Notes under the pieces: generated by a model | Databases searched by the model: none | What the model was told of the DNA's origin: nothing | The model's input: only the letters and a program-made list of their open reading frames with translations | Part shown: positions 36,092 to 47,639 of the stretch, in pieces | Layout of the letters: every line of letters begins with the position of its first letter | Numbering within the stretch: position 1 is the first letter of the stretch | Position numbers and translations under genes: made by a program | Assembly (NCBI RefSeq): GCF_001625215.2 | Contig: NC_030384.2 | Coordinates: 43,620,390-43,684,389, forward strand | Direction: 5' to 3' | From: Daucus carota subsp. sativus | Taxonomy: Eukaryota > Streptophyta > Magnoliopsida > Apiales > Apiaceae | DNA: 64,000 bases

Positions 36092-36096
36092 AATAT

Positions 36097-36650
36097 GAAC
36101 ATACTTTAACTCAGACGCTTTTAGTTTTATATTTTTAAATGGACTTATGTTATTTGGATTTTCAAAATACCAGATAAAGTAATGTTAGTTTAGAACGTTA
36201 TATAATATAGTGTTATGAAAAAAAAGGCTAATGATAATAGATTACTTCATAGAACCAACAACTACAGGTAGTAATTAGTTTCAAAAAAAAAAAAAACTAC
36301 AGGTAGTAATTGAATTTTGCGGAATGTGAAACTAATTATTCCACCGTCCTCTCGTATATATCCGGTGATGACCACGTATCACGTATTTTAATATTTTTTT
36401 AAAATGTAACTTTATAATATATTTTTGTAATTTTTATTTTATTAAAATTTTATTCATAAAAAGTTTTTTTAAAAATATATTATAAAATTATATCATAGAA
36501 GAATATTGATTACGTGTCAAGTAGTTAAAAAACATATGAAAATGAATGAGACCGAGAAAATATTCATTTTGTGCGTGATTAAAAAATGCTTTTATATAAT
36601 TTGAAAAGGAAAAGAAAACAGTTCTGGAATTATTGAAGGGGTAAAGTCGG
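36097..36650. other. AT-rich intergenic DNA before GAR1 copy 1
   Basis: No gene seen. A short A-rich direct repeat (ACTACAGGTAGTAATT) occurs twice at 36260-36310. Confidence 0.5.
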
Positions 36651-36711
36651 AAAACAAAGAAAAAGTGTGTGCTAAGGCTACGTACGTAATTTCCTCCCGA
36701 ACAATTAGCTT

Positions 36712-36720
36712 AAACCCTAA
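36712..36720 (+). promoter_or_regulatory. Telobox upstream of GAR1 copy 1
   Basis: AAACCCTAA, 89 bases before the start codon, where a TSS-proximal telobox is expected for a ribosome-biogenesis gene. The equivalent in copy 2 reads AAACCCTAG. Confidence 0.6.
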
Positions 36721-36808
36721 AGAATCGTAAAATCTTGAGTCGCCACTCTCACATATATTTTCTTCTCACCTCAACTCTTCACTCTATCCCACCGATCAAC
36801 CACATACA

Positions 36809-38525
36809 ATGAGACCACCAAGAGGGCGTGGCGGCGGCGGCGGCTTTAGAGGCGGAAGAGATGGTGGTCGTGGTTTCGGTGGCGGCCGTGGAAGAGGTGG
36901 CGGCGGACGTTTCGGCGGTGGCGGTGGGCGTGGTTTTCAAGATGAAGGCCCTCCGGCTGAAGTTGTAGGTCCGTTTACTTTTATCTCTATCTCTCTATGT
37001 AATTTTTATCTCATATTGTAATTAATGGTTTAATTTTAATTGTGTGTAGAGGTTGCTTCATTTGTACATGCTTGCGAAGGTGATGCTGTCACGAAGCTAA
37101 CTAATGAGAAAATACCCTATTTTAATGCCCCCATTTATCTCGAGAACAAGACCCAAATCGGAAAAGTAGATGAAATTTTCGGCCCCATTAATGAATCGGT
37201 GAGCCCCTTTTCAGCAATTCTTGCTGGTGTTATTGTATTAGTTTATTGATTTATATGGTATTTTAGGCCTTTGTTTGGTTCTGATTGTGTAACGTTTGTA
37301 GTTTTTCTCGGTTAAAATGATGGAAGGAATTGTAGCTACTTCTTACTCAGCTGGGGATAAGTTTTTCATCGACCCGTATAAGCTTTTGCCTCTGTCCAGA
37401 TTTCTTCCACAGCCAAAGTAAGTTAGTTATTCACTAATGCTCAAGTTGAAATTTCCAGGATAATTTTAATACTGTGAACTATGTTATTGTACTTAAAGCA
37501 TGCTGTGTTAGTAGGAATATCTATTGTTTCTCTGACCAGTATGGATATATACAGCATTTGATTGTAGAATTGAACATATTATTCTATTAAATCGTCAAAC
37601 TAGTTATGGTGGTATGATGATATTGTTTGATATTCTTTAGATTGGGAGTGGAGTGACAACATTTAAAGAGGGTCAGTTTAAAAATATAAAACCTGTCCAT
37701 TGAAATTTGAAACCATTATTGTCAAGAGAAGTATGGCATGTTTTGATCTGTGTTGTGACTACTGCAACAATATAGCAAGATTACGGGATGTATATTTATA
37801 TTTGTTAGGGTAAGAAATATGTCCCGGCTTTCACAGAACCTGCAAACTTGATGGTACTTTGAAATTGCTACTATATTATATTAAACAACTTATCCGTTGA
37901 AAAAGTAAATGGACTCATGTTGAGTCATATTTGTGTTTCTGCCTATATTACTCGGACTCGGCTGAAAGTGTCCAAATTGGATACGTGTCCGAGTGTCGGA
38001 CTCGGCAATATTTTGAAAATTCTACATGTTTTTGGCCTAAAATAAGTGTCGGAGTGCCCACACCCATGTCCGAGTGTCGAGTGTCCGACATGGATACTTG
38101 AGGCAAAATGAAGAGTCCGGGTAACGTAGGTTTCTGCTCTATATTGTCCTTTCGTCTGTTGGACAACATTTTTTAGTATGAGAAAGCACTCTGTGAAACA
38201 TAATTAGAAGACCATCGGTAGACTGTAGTTGATTTTGAGATCACTTCTGCTAGAAGTTCTGATTTATCTGTAGACAGTGGCTGTTTTTATTTGCTAGCAT
38301 TTGTGCGCTTCATTAATTTTGGTGTATATCACTATGATCAGGGGACAAGCACCAGCTGGTGGTAGAGGTGGAGGTCGTGGAGGGGGAAGAGGGGGTGGAC
38401 GAGGATTTAGTCGCGGTGGAGGAGGTGGTTTTCGTGGAAGGGGTGCTCCAAGAGGTGGGCGAGGAGGTGGCTTCAGAGGTGCAAGTCGTGGTGGAGGAGG
38501 TTTCAGGGGAAGAGGGAGATCGTAG
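36809..38525 (+). CDS. GAR1: H/ACA snoRNP subunit 1 (GAR1), tandem copy 1
   Basis: Subunit of H/ACA snoRNPs, which pseudouridylate rRNA in the nucleolus. Four exons: 36809-36968, 37050-37198, 37302-37417 and 38342-38525 (160, 149, 116 and 184 nt), 202 residues, all in phase. A glycine/arginine-rich N-terminus ([20 protein letters not shown]) leads into the conserved Gar1 core (about 54-142) with [34 protein letters not shown] and [15 protein letters not shown] second RGG tail (143-202) ends RGRGRS. This double GAR layout is canonical. The 924-bp last intron contains a 187-bp MITE absent from copy 2. Confidence 0.95.
37943..38129. mobile_element. hAT-type MITE in GAR1 copy 1 intron 3
   Basis: 187 bp with inverted ends CTATATTACTCGGACTC and, reverse-complemented, CTACGTTACCCGGACTC, flanked by an exact 8-bp duplication GTTTCTGC (37935-37942 and 38130-38137). 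The same intron of copy 2 has GTTTCTGC once and no insert, an empty site. A degenerate relative lies at about 54990-55135. Confidence 0.85.
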
Positions 38526-39410
38526 AGTATTTGTAATTTGTTTGTGCTTGTTTAAGTTCTGGATACACAATTTTAATGAGCATTATGTATTAGTACTGAT
38601 TTGATTTTGTTATGTGACTGGCCTATGGAATACCAAAGCTTTGATTGTTTTTACAATGTGCATTGTGCAATATCATCCCAGTTCCCAAACCTTAGATTGC
38701 CTCTTAGAGTAGATATCTACTAGTATGGTGCCTTAATGATTTCATCAGAAAGGAACATACCTTGTCATGACCCATCATTCTACAGGAATATGGGGAGATG
38801 ATAACCATAGTTTTGCAGAATCTATGAAAACATTTGACTGCAACAAGCTTTGTTTATTCTAGCAGCAATCAAGAGCTTGTGCGCAATCCTGTTTGTACAA
38901 CCTTGTTTACTCCGAATCTCCCATTTGGAGATCTGCCCGTTTGTTTAAGAGAAGTAGAATTTGCTTCTAGCTTCTGCTCTTTTTGACCGTGTTTATGTAA
39001 ATAAGTTGACCATTTGTGTAAATAAGTATAAGCATTTTTAAAAAGTTGAGAATGCTCTACTTCTTTTTTAAAAACTTTAGTAACTTATTTACATTTCATT
39101 TTTAATACACTTCTTTACTCTTTTTAAACCTGTCCAAATGGTCTCTTCATCTATTTGACCCCTTTAAATTCCTTTGTATTTCTTCGTATTTCTTTTTGTT
39201 TAGCTCTGTATATACTCTCATCCTACATAGACCTTTAATGTTCTGCATTTTACATCCCTATATCTTCATCCTTCGTGTTTACTAATTTGATGTTAGTATG
39301 ACCATTTTTTATTTTTCCGAATTTAATATATCCAGATTATTAAATTAAATACTAAGTATTCAGTGAACACGTATTAAATGAAGAATGGAAAAATTGGTGG
39401 ACTGTTGACG
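38526..39410. other. GAR1 copy 1 3' region and spacer
   Basis: 3' UTR and duplicated flank to about 38945. From roughly 38985 to 39150 there is a weakly inverted AT-rich block with ends GACCGTGTTT and, reverse-complemented, GACCATTTGG, possibly an old MITE. No gene. Confidence 0.45.
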
Positions 39411-39485
39411 AGAAAAAACTAAAAAGGCGTGTGGGAACGAGGATACATACGTAATTCCACCCCCGAACAATTCACGACCATGCTT

Positions 39486-39494
39486 AAACCCTAG
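39486..39494 (+). promoter_or_regulatory. Telobox-like motif upstream of GAR1 copy 2
   Basis: AAACCCTAG, 107 bases before the start codon and homologous to the telobox of copy 1 with one change. Confidence 0.5.
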
Positions 39495-39600
39495 AAAATG
39501 ATAAAATCTTGAGGCGCCACTCTCACATTCAACTCTGAACTCTTTATATATTTTCTTCTCACCTCAACTCTCACTCTATCCTATCAATCAAATTCATACA

Positions 39601-41556
39601 ATGAGACCACCAAGAGGGCGTGGCGGCGGCGGCGGCTTTAGAGGCGGAAGAGACGGTGGTCGTGGTTTCGGTGGCGGCCGTGGAAGAGGCGGCGGCGGAC
39701 GTTTCGGCGGTGGTGGTGGCCGTGGTTTTCAAGATGAAGGCCCTCCTGCTGAAGTCGTAGGTCCGTTACTTTTATCTCTATCTCTCTATGTAATTTTTAT
39801 CCCATATTATAATTAATGGTTTTATTTTAATTGTGTGTAGAGGTTGCTTCATTTGTACATGCTTGCGAAGGTGATGCTGTCACGAAGCTAACTAACGAGA
39901 AAATACCCTATTTTAATGCCCCTATTTATCTCGAGAACAAGACCCAAATCGGAAAAGTTGATGAAATTTTCGGTCCAATTAATGAATCTGTGAGCCCCTT
40001 TTAAGCAATTCTTGCTCATACATTGGTGTTATTGTATTAGTTAATTGATTTATATGTATTTTAGGCCTGTGGTTCTGATTGTGAAATGTTTGTAGTTTTT
40101 CTCGGTTAAAATGATGGAAGGAATTGTAGCTACTTCTTACTCAGCTGGGGATAAGTTTTTCATCGACCCATATAAGCTTTTGCCTCTGTCCAGATTTCTT
40201 CCGCAGCCAAAGTAAGTTTATTATTGAGTAATGCTCAAGTTAGAATTGCATATTTGCATTGCTAGATCTGTTCAAGATATTTTTAATACTCTGAACTATG
40301 TTATTGTACTTAAAACATGCTGTGTTAGATTTAGCAATAAAAAAAAACATGCTGTGTTAGAATATATATTGTTTCTTTGATCAGGATGGATATATACAGC
40401 ATTTGATTGTGGAATTGGACATGTTATGCAATTTTATTGTCAAACTAGTTATAGTGGTATGATGGAATCATTTGATATTCTTTAGGTTGGGGACAACGTG
40501 TCAACACTTTAAAGAGGGTCAGTTCAAAATTTTAAACACTGTCCATTGAAAGCATAATTTTTAAGATGAGTATGGCATGTTTTGATCTGTGCTGTGACTA
40601 CTTCAACAATATAGCTATGGATTTATATTTATATTTGGGTTTTATATCAATGTGCCCACTGTTCTTGTCAAAAACTATCAAGTGACTACCTGATGTTCAT
40701 AAGACTCATTTTAGCCACTAGAATCACTATATATATTACTATGTTAAATCTTGAAAAATAATCAATTGAAAACTTAATAAAATCCTGATCAGTAGATGAT
40801 GTGTGAGCTTCATGGATTACAAAAAAACTAGAACCAAAGATTACAAAGAAATATAAACAGATGGTAACAAACACATCATCTGTTTGTTAATTTTTTTATT
40901 AATATTTTTTCAAGATTTATCGAGTGATATATATAATGATTATAGTGGCGCAAATGAGTTCCTGTGATTATCGGGTAGTCATTTGATAGTTTTTGATGAG
41001 AATGGTGGGCACTTTGATATGATACCCTATCTATATTTGTTAGGGTAAGATATATGTCTCGGCTTTCACAGAACCTGCAAATGGTACTTTGAAATTGCTA
41101 CTATATAATATCAAACAACTTATCCACTGAAAAACTAAATGGACTCATGTTAAGTCATATTTGTGTTGTTTCTGCTCTTTATTGTCCTTTCATCTGTTGG
41201 TCAGCATTTTTTAGTAAGAGAAAGCACTCTGTGAAACATAATTAGAAGACCATCTTTAGTTGATTTTGAGATCACTTCTGCTAGAAGTTCTGGTTTATCT
41301 GTAGACATTGGCCGTTTTTACTTGCTAGCATTTGTGCACTTCATTAATTTTGGTGTATATAACTATGATCAGGGGACAAGCATCAGCTGGTGGTAGAGGT
41401 GGAGGTCGTGGAGGGGGAAGAGGGGGTGGACGAGGATTTAGTCGTGGAGGAGGTGGTGGTTTTCGTGGAAGGGGTGCTCCGAGAGGTGGGCGAGGAGGTG
41501 GCTTCAGAGGTGCAAGTCGTGGTGGAGGAGGTTTCAGGGGAAGAGGGAGATCGTAG
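39601..41556 (+). CDS. GAR1: H/ACA snoRNP subunit 1 (GAR1), tandem copy 2
   Basis: Tandem paralog of the upstream GAR1 gene. Exons 39601-39760, 39841-39989, 40096-40211 and 41373-41556 have the same four lengths (160, 149, 116, 184 nt), giving 202 residues. By eye the protein differs from copy 1 only at residue 146 (Ser instead of Pro, in GQASAGG). Synonymous changes are scattered through the exons and introns have diverged by indels and insertions. Intron 3 is 1161 bp and carries a 394-bp MITE. Promoter, leader and 3' flank are duplicated too, so both copies are likely expressed. Confidence 0.95.
40638..41031. mobile_element. MITE in GAR1 copy 2 intron 3
   Basis: A 394-bp insertion with inverted arms of about 50 bp: the left arm contains ATATCAATGTGCCCAC and the right, reverse-complemented, ATATCAAAGTGCCCACC, each followed by a CAAAAACTATCAA stretch. 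TATATTTG repeats flank it (40630-40637 and 41032-41039). Copy 1 has a single TATATTTG followed by TTAGGG at the matching place, an empty site. The duplication length (8 or 9) leaves hAT or Mutator open. Confidence 0.8.
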
Positions 41557-43483
41557 AGTATTTGTATTCTGTTTGTGCTTGTTTAAGTGATCTTTTCTGG
41601 ATACACAATTTAGCGCTTATTATGTGTTAGTACTGATTTTGTTATGTGACCGGCTTCTGTAATACCAAAAGCCTTGATTGTTTTTACAATGTAAGGTATC
41701 ATCCTAGTTCCCAGACCTTAGATTGTCTCGTAGATGTAGATATCTACTAGTATGGGTGCCTTAATGATTTCATCAGAAAGGAACATACCTTGGCATGACC
41801 CATTATTGTATGAAGTCTACATTAAGTTGAGCTTTATATCTTATATAAGACTATTTATTTTTGTTGCTTTATTTATTTTGTTAATATGCACATAAAAATT
41901 ATGAAGTTGTTTGGTTCAATAGTTAATGAGCCGGGTTAACAGGGAATTGGAATCTCAAACTCATGATTTGGTGTTTGAATTAGCAATTTTGTGACTTGGA
42001 ATGAGAATCCAAATCCCTCTTGGAGTGCAAATTATTCCTTACACTCCTCACCCACGATCCAAACGTCCCGTGTGTGAGTAGAATGGATGAAGGATGTAAA
42101 GTTGTAGCTTCAAGCTTGCCCGGTTTAGAAACATTCTACAGGAATTCGGGGAGATGAGAACCATAGTTTTGCAGAACCTGTGAAAACATTTGATTGCAAC
42201 AAGCTTTATTTATCCTAGCAGCAATCAAGAGCTTGTGCAGAACCTATGAAAACATTTGATTGCAACAAGGTTTGTTTATTCTAGCAGCAATCAATTAGCT
42301 TGTGCGCAATCCTGTTTGTGCAACCTTGTTTACTCCGAGACTAAAAGCTTTAAGCTCCCATCCGGAGATCAGGATCCACATCTCTCTGACCTCCTTAGCC
42401 CATGTGTAATACATGAACCCACTTGAACTAGCCCACAGAACTCCATATGCCAGAATTTCCAGTAGGATAACATCTCTTTTCCTTAAATTTCCAAGCACAC
42501 AATAAGAAAATGGTTATGCCTGAAGACTGAAGTGATGAGTACACTCTCTCATGACAGTTTACATGTTAGTATGAAATTGAACTTTTAATTCGTAAAATCA
42601 AATATTGTTTCTTAATTACTCCATGTTCCGTAATTGAACTATAATTAATATATATAAAATATTAAAATTTGAAGTAAACAAATTAGTGGTGCCGCGAGAA
42701 AGCATCTATCCAAGACATCAATGTTTTGGAATGGATCTGTGACTCTGAGTACTCTATCTCAACTTTATTTGAGTTTGTGAAGTGGTATGTGATGTTTAAT
42801 TTCAACATAATTGACACGTTTGACGCATATATTTAGGGCCGGCTATGTTCGCATTTCAGTGGTTGGTTTTAATATCTTTATCGCATTATTTTTAAAATCA
42901 TTAATGTCATTCTATGGATGATTCCAATTCCACAAATTTAATAATATATTGTATGGATGATTTCAATTCCACAAAATTAATTTTTTATCTCGGCAATCAA
43001 GCAGGATTCAGATCGTACTGAGTTGCTTTTTTTTTTTTTTTTTGAGTTGTCCATATTAATTTTAAAATTTAAATTAACAGAGAATATTACTCCTCTACTA
43101 TATTCATCACATTCAACGTCCACAAAAATTTATGAATTGACCTTCCAGAATTCGGTTATCGCAACGCCATATCTTCCGCTCTCTCCGTTAAATGATGATG
43201 AAGTAGTTGGTGACACAACTCAACCCACCCCCATTGACTTTGTAAATCTTGAACAAACTCAACACACGCGTTTTCCAATATATTCCACTTGTTTCATGCT
43301 TTTGTTACTATTATAGTACTATTGCGCTTCTTCTAAAATGCACATTACATAAATTACAAAACAAATCTCCCACTTGTATTTTTCTCACATTGAGCCATCA
43401 CGATATATTTACAGGGAACAACAGCATCAATTCATCTATTGAAAAAGAAAATTCAAGCTCCGGGATCTCTGATATTGTTGAAA
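41557..43483. other. GAR1 copy 2 3' flank and intergenic DNA
   Basis: Duplicated 3' flank to about 42370, interrupted by about 310 bp (41810-42120) absent from copy 1. A 66-bp unit is tandemly doubled at 42171-42236 and 42237-42305; copy 1 has it once. The rest, including a poly-T run at 43027-43042, holds no gene I can support. Confidence 0.5.
42171..42305. repeat. Tandem duplication of a 66-bp unit
   Basis: Each unit starts GCAGAACCT and ends AGCAGCAATCAA(GAG/TTAG)CTTGT. Single-copy at the matching place near 38815-38880 downstream of GAR1 copy 1. Confidence 0.75.
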
Positions 43484-43834
43484 ATGTGTCCGATGAGATT
43501 CATCTTGGTGTTTTTCTCCGCTTTATTGGCCGGTTATATGGCCTGGAGGACCGTCCGATCTGCCCCGGATATCGATGCAGATGATGTGAGGGGTGAAAAT
43601 TTTATTGCAAAAGATAAACAAAAAACCAATCTTTTCAAGGTATTAATCGTCAGTTTTGCATAATTATTTAGTCTGGTTTTATAATTTGTTCTTGTTTAAT
43701 GTTTGATTATGAATTTTGGGTTTCAGATGATGCAGAATGGGTTCTGGGTATTTGTGGATATGGCTAGCGGAAGATATCTGTGGAAGAATCTGAGAGATAT
43801 CAACAAAATTGATAAAGTGGAGACTTGTAATTAG
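43484..43834 (+). CDS. Small membrane-anchored protein of unknown function, 87 residues
   Basis: Two exons, 43484-43639 (52 codons) and 43727-43834 (35 codons and stop), joined by a GT-AG phase-0 intron. The product starts MCPMRFILVFFSALLAGYMA, with one hydrophobic segment at about residues 6-20, then WRTVRS, a charged stretch, and a C-terminal core QNGFWVFVDMASGRYLWKNL rich in aromatic residues. The layout suggests a single-pass or signal-anchored protein with a short soluble tail. I recall plant proteins of this shape annotated only as methyltransferase-related, with one near GAR1 and MLK1 in Arabidopsis; no methyltransferase motif is visible here. The function is unknown. In-frame sequence upstream of 43484 has no ATG, so the start is clear unless another exon exists. 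Confidence 0.75.
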
Positions 43835-43839
43835 AAGGT

Positions 43840-45685
43840 GATATCAACCTGATTGTTGTACCACTGAGAAAGTGAATGAACACTATTTCTGTATGAACAT
43901 ATACAATTGAACATGATGGTTTTCGCGAAAAACTCTGTTTTTATTTAACCCTCTTTTGAATTAGGGGGACTGATTACTTGATAATTTATACAAAATACAA
44001 TTAAACATGATGGTTTTGGCGAAAACTGGCAATTTTACTCTGTTTAATTTACAGCCATGGATTTTAGTATCAAGTAGCAACATTTGCAGTACCTTCTGGA
44101 ATTGTTAAAACCTGATAGTCCAAAACATCTCTGCTTGTAATCTTGAATTCTTGATAAGATGATAAGATATGTTGTCTCTCATTTAAAGATTCAGAACCAG
44201 AGCATAATATATGAGCTGTTCTAGTTAGATTTATGAACTAGATGATTTTTCCGACTGAGCCCCCCTTCTGCTTGTGTTTTATGTGAATATGTGATATGTG
44301 ATTATAATCTGCTATTCTAATGGACAAGATGATTTTTCCGACTGAGGCCCCTTCTACTTGTGTCTTATGTAATTATAATCTCCGATTCTTAGCACGGTTA
44401 CTCTAACTGAATGGAGCGTTGTATGTGATAATAATCTAATCTTGATTCAGATTACATGGAAAAGAAGAATCAGAACATCTACATAAATTCCAAATGAGAT
44501 TGTACTTATATGTACACGGTCCTGAATCTTCCAAGAACAATATTACAAGGATAGAATTCTGATAGCCTCACAAATCTGAAAGCCTTGAGAAGAGGAGCAA
44601 GTGGCAGTAGAATAGAAAGCGGCATATTTCATGTCTTAGCATAGACCAGCTTGCAGCTTAACTGAAGGATCCTCTCTCATCACAAGAAGTTATTTCTTCA
44701 TAGCTTTGATTCACTTGTCCACTCTAACATTTCCCAGGCTGCATTCTTTGCCTCAGATCATCACACTTACATACACAATCCCATCTTCAAAATCCCAATT
44801 ACATCTCCAGGATCTGGTAGTATCAGTCCGTCTCCGTCAAATTAGATTATTGTCACATTGACTTGCAGCTGCATCTTTGTGCCAGTGATAAAAACACATT
44901 TGACTGAATTAATACATCAAACTTTCGTCCAATATAGAGTTTCCTGTGACACACTCAAGTTCCTCGTGAAACAGGTGCAAAAATTGAATGATGCCGCTCG
45001 TTGACATACATCTCAGTTATTTTAGCAAATTATGAAAATGCAAGTATTTAACCACTGCTTAAGCATCATATACATGAGAAGGAGTCGTCTTGGATATCTG
45101 TATGAGGTGGTGACCACTGATTGTAAATTGTAATACAAATTGAGTCTCAACCATCCTGGTCGTAAAATTTGACAATTAAGCACCACATTCACATTGTTTT
45201 TGAACTTTCCTTTTCCAAAGAAAACAGCCAGCTAAAACATTCAAACTAGGGCAGTTGAAATCAGGCAATAAACCTGCTATGGGAATCAGATGCTTGGATC
45301 ATACAAAAAAACCTGCTACACATTGCTTTTAAACACCTCCACAGCTCAGCGGACATCACTGAATTGACCTAAATGAGGTGTGATGAAAATAAACCATAAA
45401 AGCATCAACAAACGGAGATAAGGATTGTTTTGCCTAAACATAAAACTGCTGTGGGAAACTGGGAATGAGATGGTCACTTTACGCCGCTACTTCAAAGTTA
45501 TAAAAAGCAAAAACAAGAGAAAGGGGAAAATACTAGTTAACTCAAAAGTCTTCCCAATTTTTTTGACTCTTGTGGACATGTAAACCACACAATGAATATT
45601 TTAATAACAGATATTTGATACGTTATTCTCGATACTTTTTCTGAAAATCATTTTTTCATACAAGTAATTGATTTTGACGCAATAC
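43840..45685. other. Intergenic DNA without a supportable gene
   Basis: About 1.8 kb. A near-duplicate of about 45 bases (GATGATTTTTCCGACTGAG) occurs at 44238 and 44328, indicating a small tandem duplication. No ORF or repeat family recognised. Confidence 0.5.
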
Positions 45686-46132
45686 GGGGTCGTTTGGTTC
45701 GTGGGTTTCTGGAATGAGGTATGGGGTTTGTCCATATCAAACCCATACCTGGTGTTTGGTTGAGAAAAATAAAATCTGAAACCCATACCTTAAACCCCCA
45801 AGGTATGGGTTTTTATACCCAAGTGGGGAGGTGGGTATGAGATGGGGGTATGAGCTATATTCATTTTTTATTTTTTTTTCCTCTCTTTAAGTAATGAAAT
45901 ATTAATGTTTGATACAAAATTAAATCAATGATGCAAAAATATATGACAATAATAATTTTATTAATATTTTTAATTAATATATATTAATAACTTATTTTTT
46001 ATAAAAATTATATATATATTGATTCCAGCACTCAACCAGACATATGATATCAGATATGATACCTCAAACCCATACCAGCTTAACCCGATTCCTCATTCCA
46101 ACCCGATACCACTGCTCGAACCAAACGACCCC
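45686..46132. mobile_element. PIF/Harbinger-like MITE, copy 1
   Basis: 447 bp with inverted ends GGGGTCGTTTGGTTCG (left) and CGAACCAAACGACCCC (right). It carries internal AAACCCATACC and GGTATGGGTTT motifs and is closely similar to the element at 46918-47311. No ORF of its own; a minus-strand ORF over its left part is a shadow. A target duplication is not clear at this copy. Confidence 0.75.
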
Positions 46133-46917
46133 GACAAGAGATTCTTATCGTTCCATTAGATAAATATATTGAACTATAATAATTTCACATTATGACGGAC
46201 GGAGTTTGTGCGGTTTGATTAATATTATATACAATTTTATATTTGAATTTTTTTCAAAACAAAAAATTTTATATGCGCATAATTGTCATTTTTAAAATAA
46301 ACACACATCCTTAAAAAAATGTTAATCAAATGATTTATTTTCTTAACTACTCATAATTGCATCAATTGAATTGAACTAATGGACTGTTTGGAAATCTGGA
46401 TTTCATTTCAAATCCAGAATTTGATCAAATAAACTGTTTGGGAATCTGTATTTGGATTTTATTTGAAATTCAGATATTGAAATTATAATATAAATTTGAG
46501 AATTTGAAATGACAGCTCAAATTCTATCAATTTGAAATCCATTATCTCAAATGAAATGCATGTATCTAAACGACTTCTTCTTATAGCATTAATCAATAAA
46601 TAGATATGAAGATATATTTTGTAAAAGTGTTAGAAACTGTTTTGAAACTAGTGAAACACAATTATCAAGGAATATTTGTTTTTTCAAGCGACAACTACAA
46701 CACGTGTTTTCAATTTATACCATATTTTAAATTTCGGTTATTCTATTGTGTGTCCACGAGCATATGCTAAGCACGGAATTTTACAAGTTTGGGAGGTCTT
46801 GATTGACTCTCATATCTTAATAATGATGAACTCCCCTGCAAATACAACAACCACACCGATCAAAACCTCATATCAAATTCCGCGTTTAGCATGAGCACAC
46901 ACTAGACAAATTCTTTA
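46133..46917. other. Spacer between the two Harbinger-like MITEs
   Basis: AT-rich. A block at 46380-46580 with repeated GAAATCTGGATTT and GATTTGAAAT motifs may be a decayed MITE. No gene. Confidence 0.4.
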
Positions 46918-47311
46918 GGGGTCGTTTGGTTCATGGGTTTCTGGAATCAGGTATGGGGTTTGTCCATTCCAAACCCATACCTGATTTTTGGTTGGAAAAA
47001 ACAGAATCTGAAACCCATACCTTAAACCCCCAAGGTATGGGTTTTTGATACCCAAGTGGGGAGGTGGGTATGAGATGCATTTATTTTTTATTTCTTATTG
47101 TTTCTATTTAAGTAATAAAATATTAATATTTGATACAAAATTAAATCAATGATGCAAAAATATATGACAATAATAATTTTATTAATATTTTTAACTAATA
47201 TAAATTAATAACTTATTTTTTACAAAAATTGTATATATTGATTCCAGCACTCAACCAAACACATGATATTAGATATGATATCTCAAACCCATACCAGCTT
47301 AACCCGACCCC
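46918..47311. mobile_element. PIF/Harbinger-like MITE, copy 2, right end shortened
   Basis: 394 bp, same family as 45686-46132. TTA flanks both sides (46915-46917 and 47312-47314), the usual PIF/Harbinger target. Compared with copy 1, about 40 bp next to the right terminus are missing, with the break at a short CGA shared by both sides, so the right inverted repeat is cut to CGACCCC. Confidence 0.75.
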
Positions 47312-47639
47312 TTAAATTTTTAGAGTCAAATCAATCTATTATTAACTGAAAATTAAGGATATTATTTTATTAATTGAAAACATAATTATGATTATAAGAA
47401 GTAAAAGGAAATTCGAGGGAGAACATGAATAAGAAACTCAAAACTCCCGAGTCCCGATAAAGTTATTCAACGAGAACCGTTGACAGGTCCATGTCCGTCC
47501 TCCCGAAAATTGCAGAAAACACACTCTAGGTCCAATAAGGAGTTAATAAACGAGTGAAACAGACTTATTTTGGACCAATCCTTGACTTCTTCCTTAATAA
47601 GGGGCGTCCTTGATAAAATCTAATTACACATACAAACAC

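Noticed and set aside
38313-38570. Minus-strand Ser/Thr-rich ORF opposite the GAR1 RGG tail
   Set aside because: It is the antisense of a GGN/CGN repeat region, which automatically reads as long open Ser/Thr/Pro frames. The plus-strand GAR1 exon explains it.
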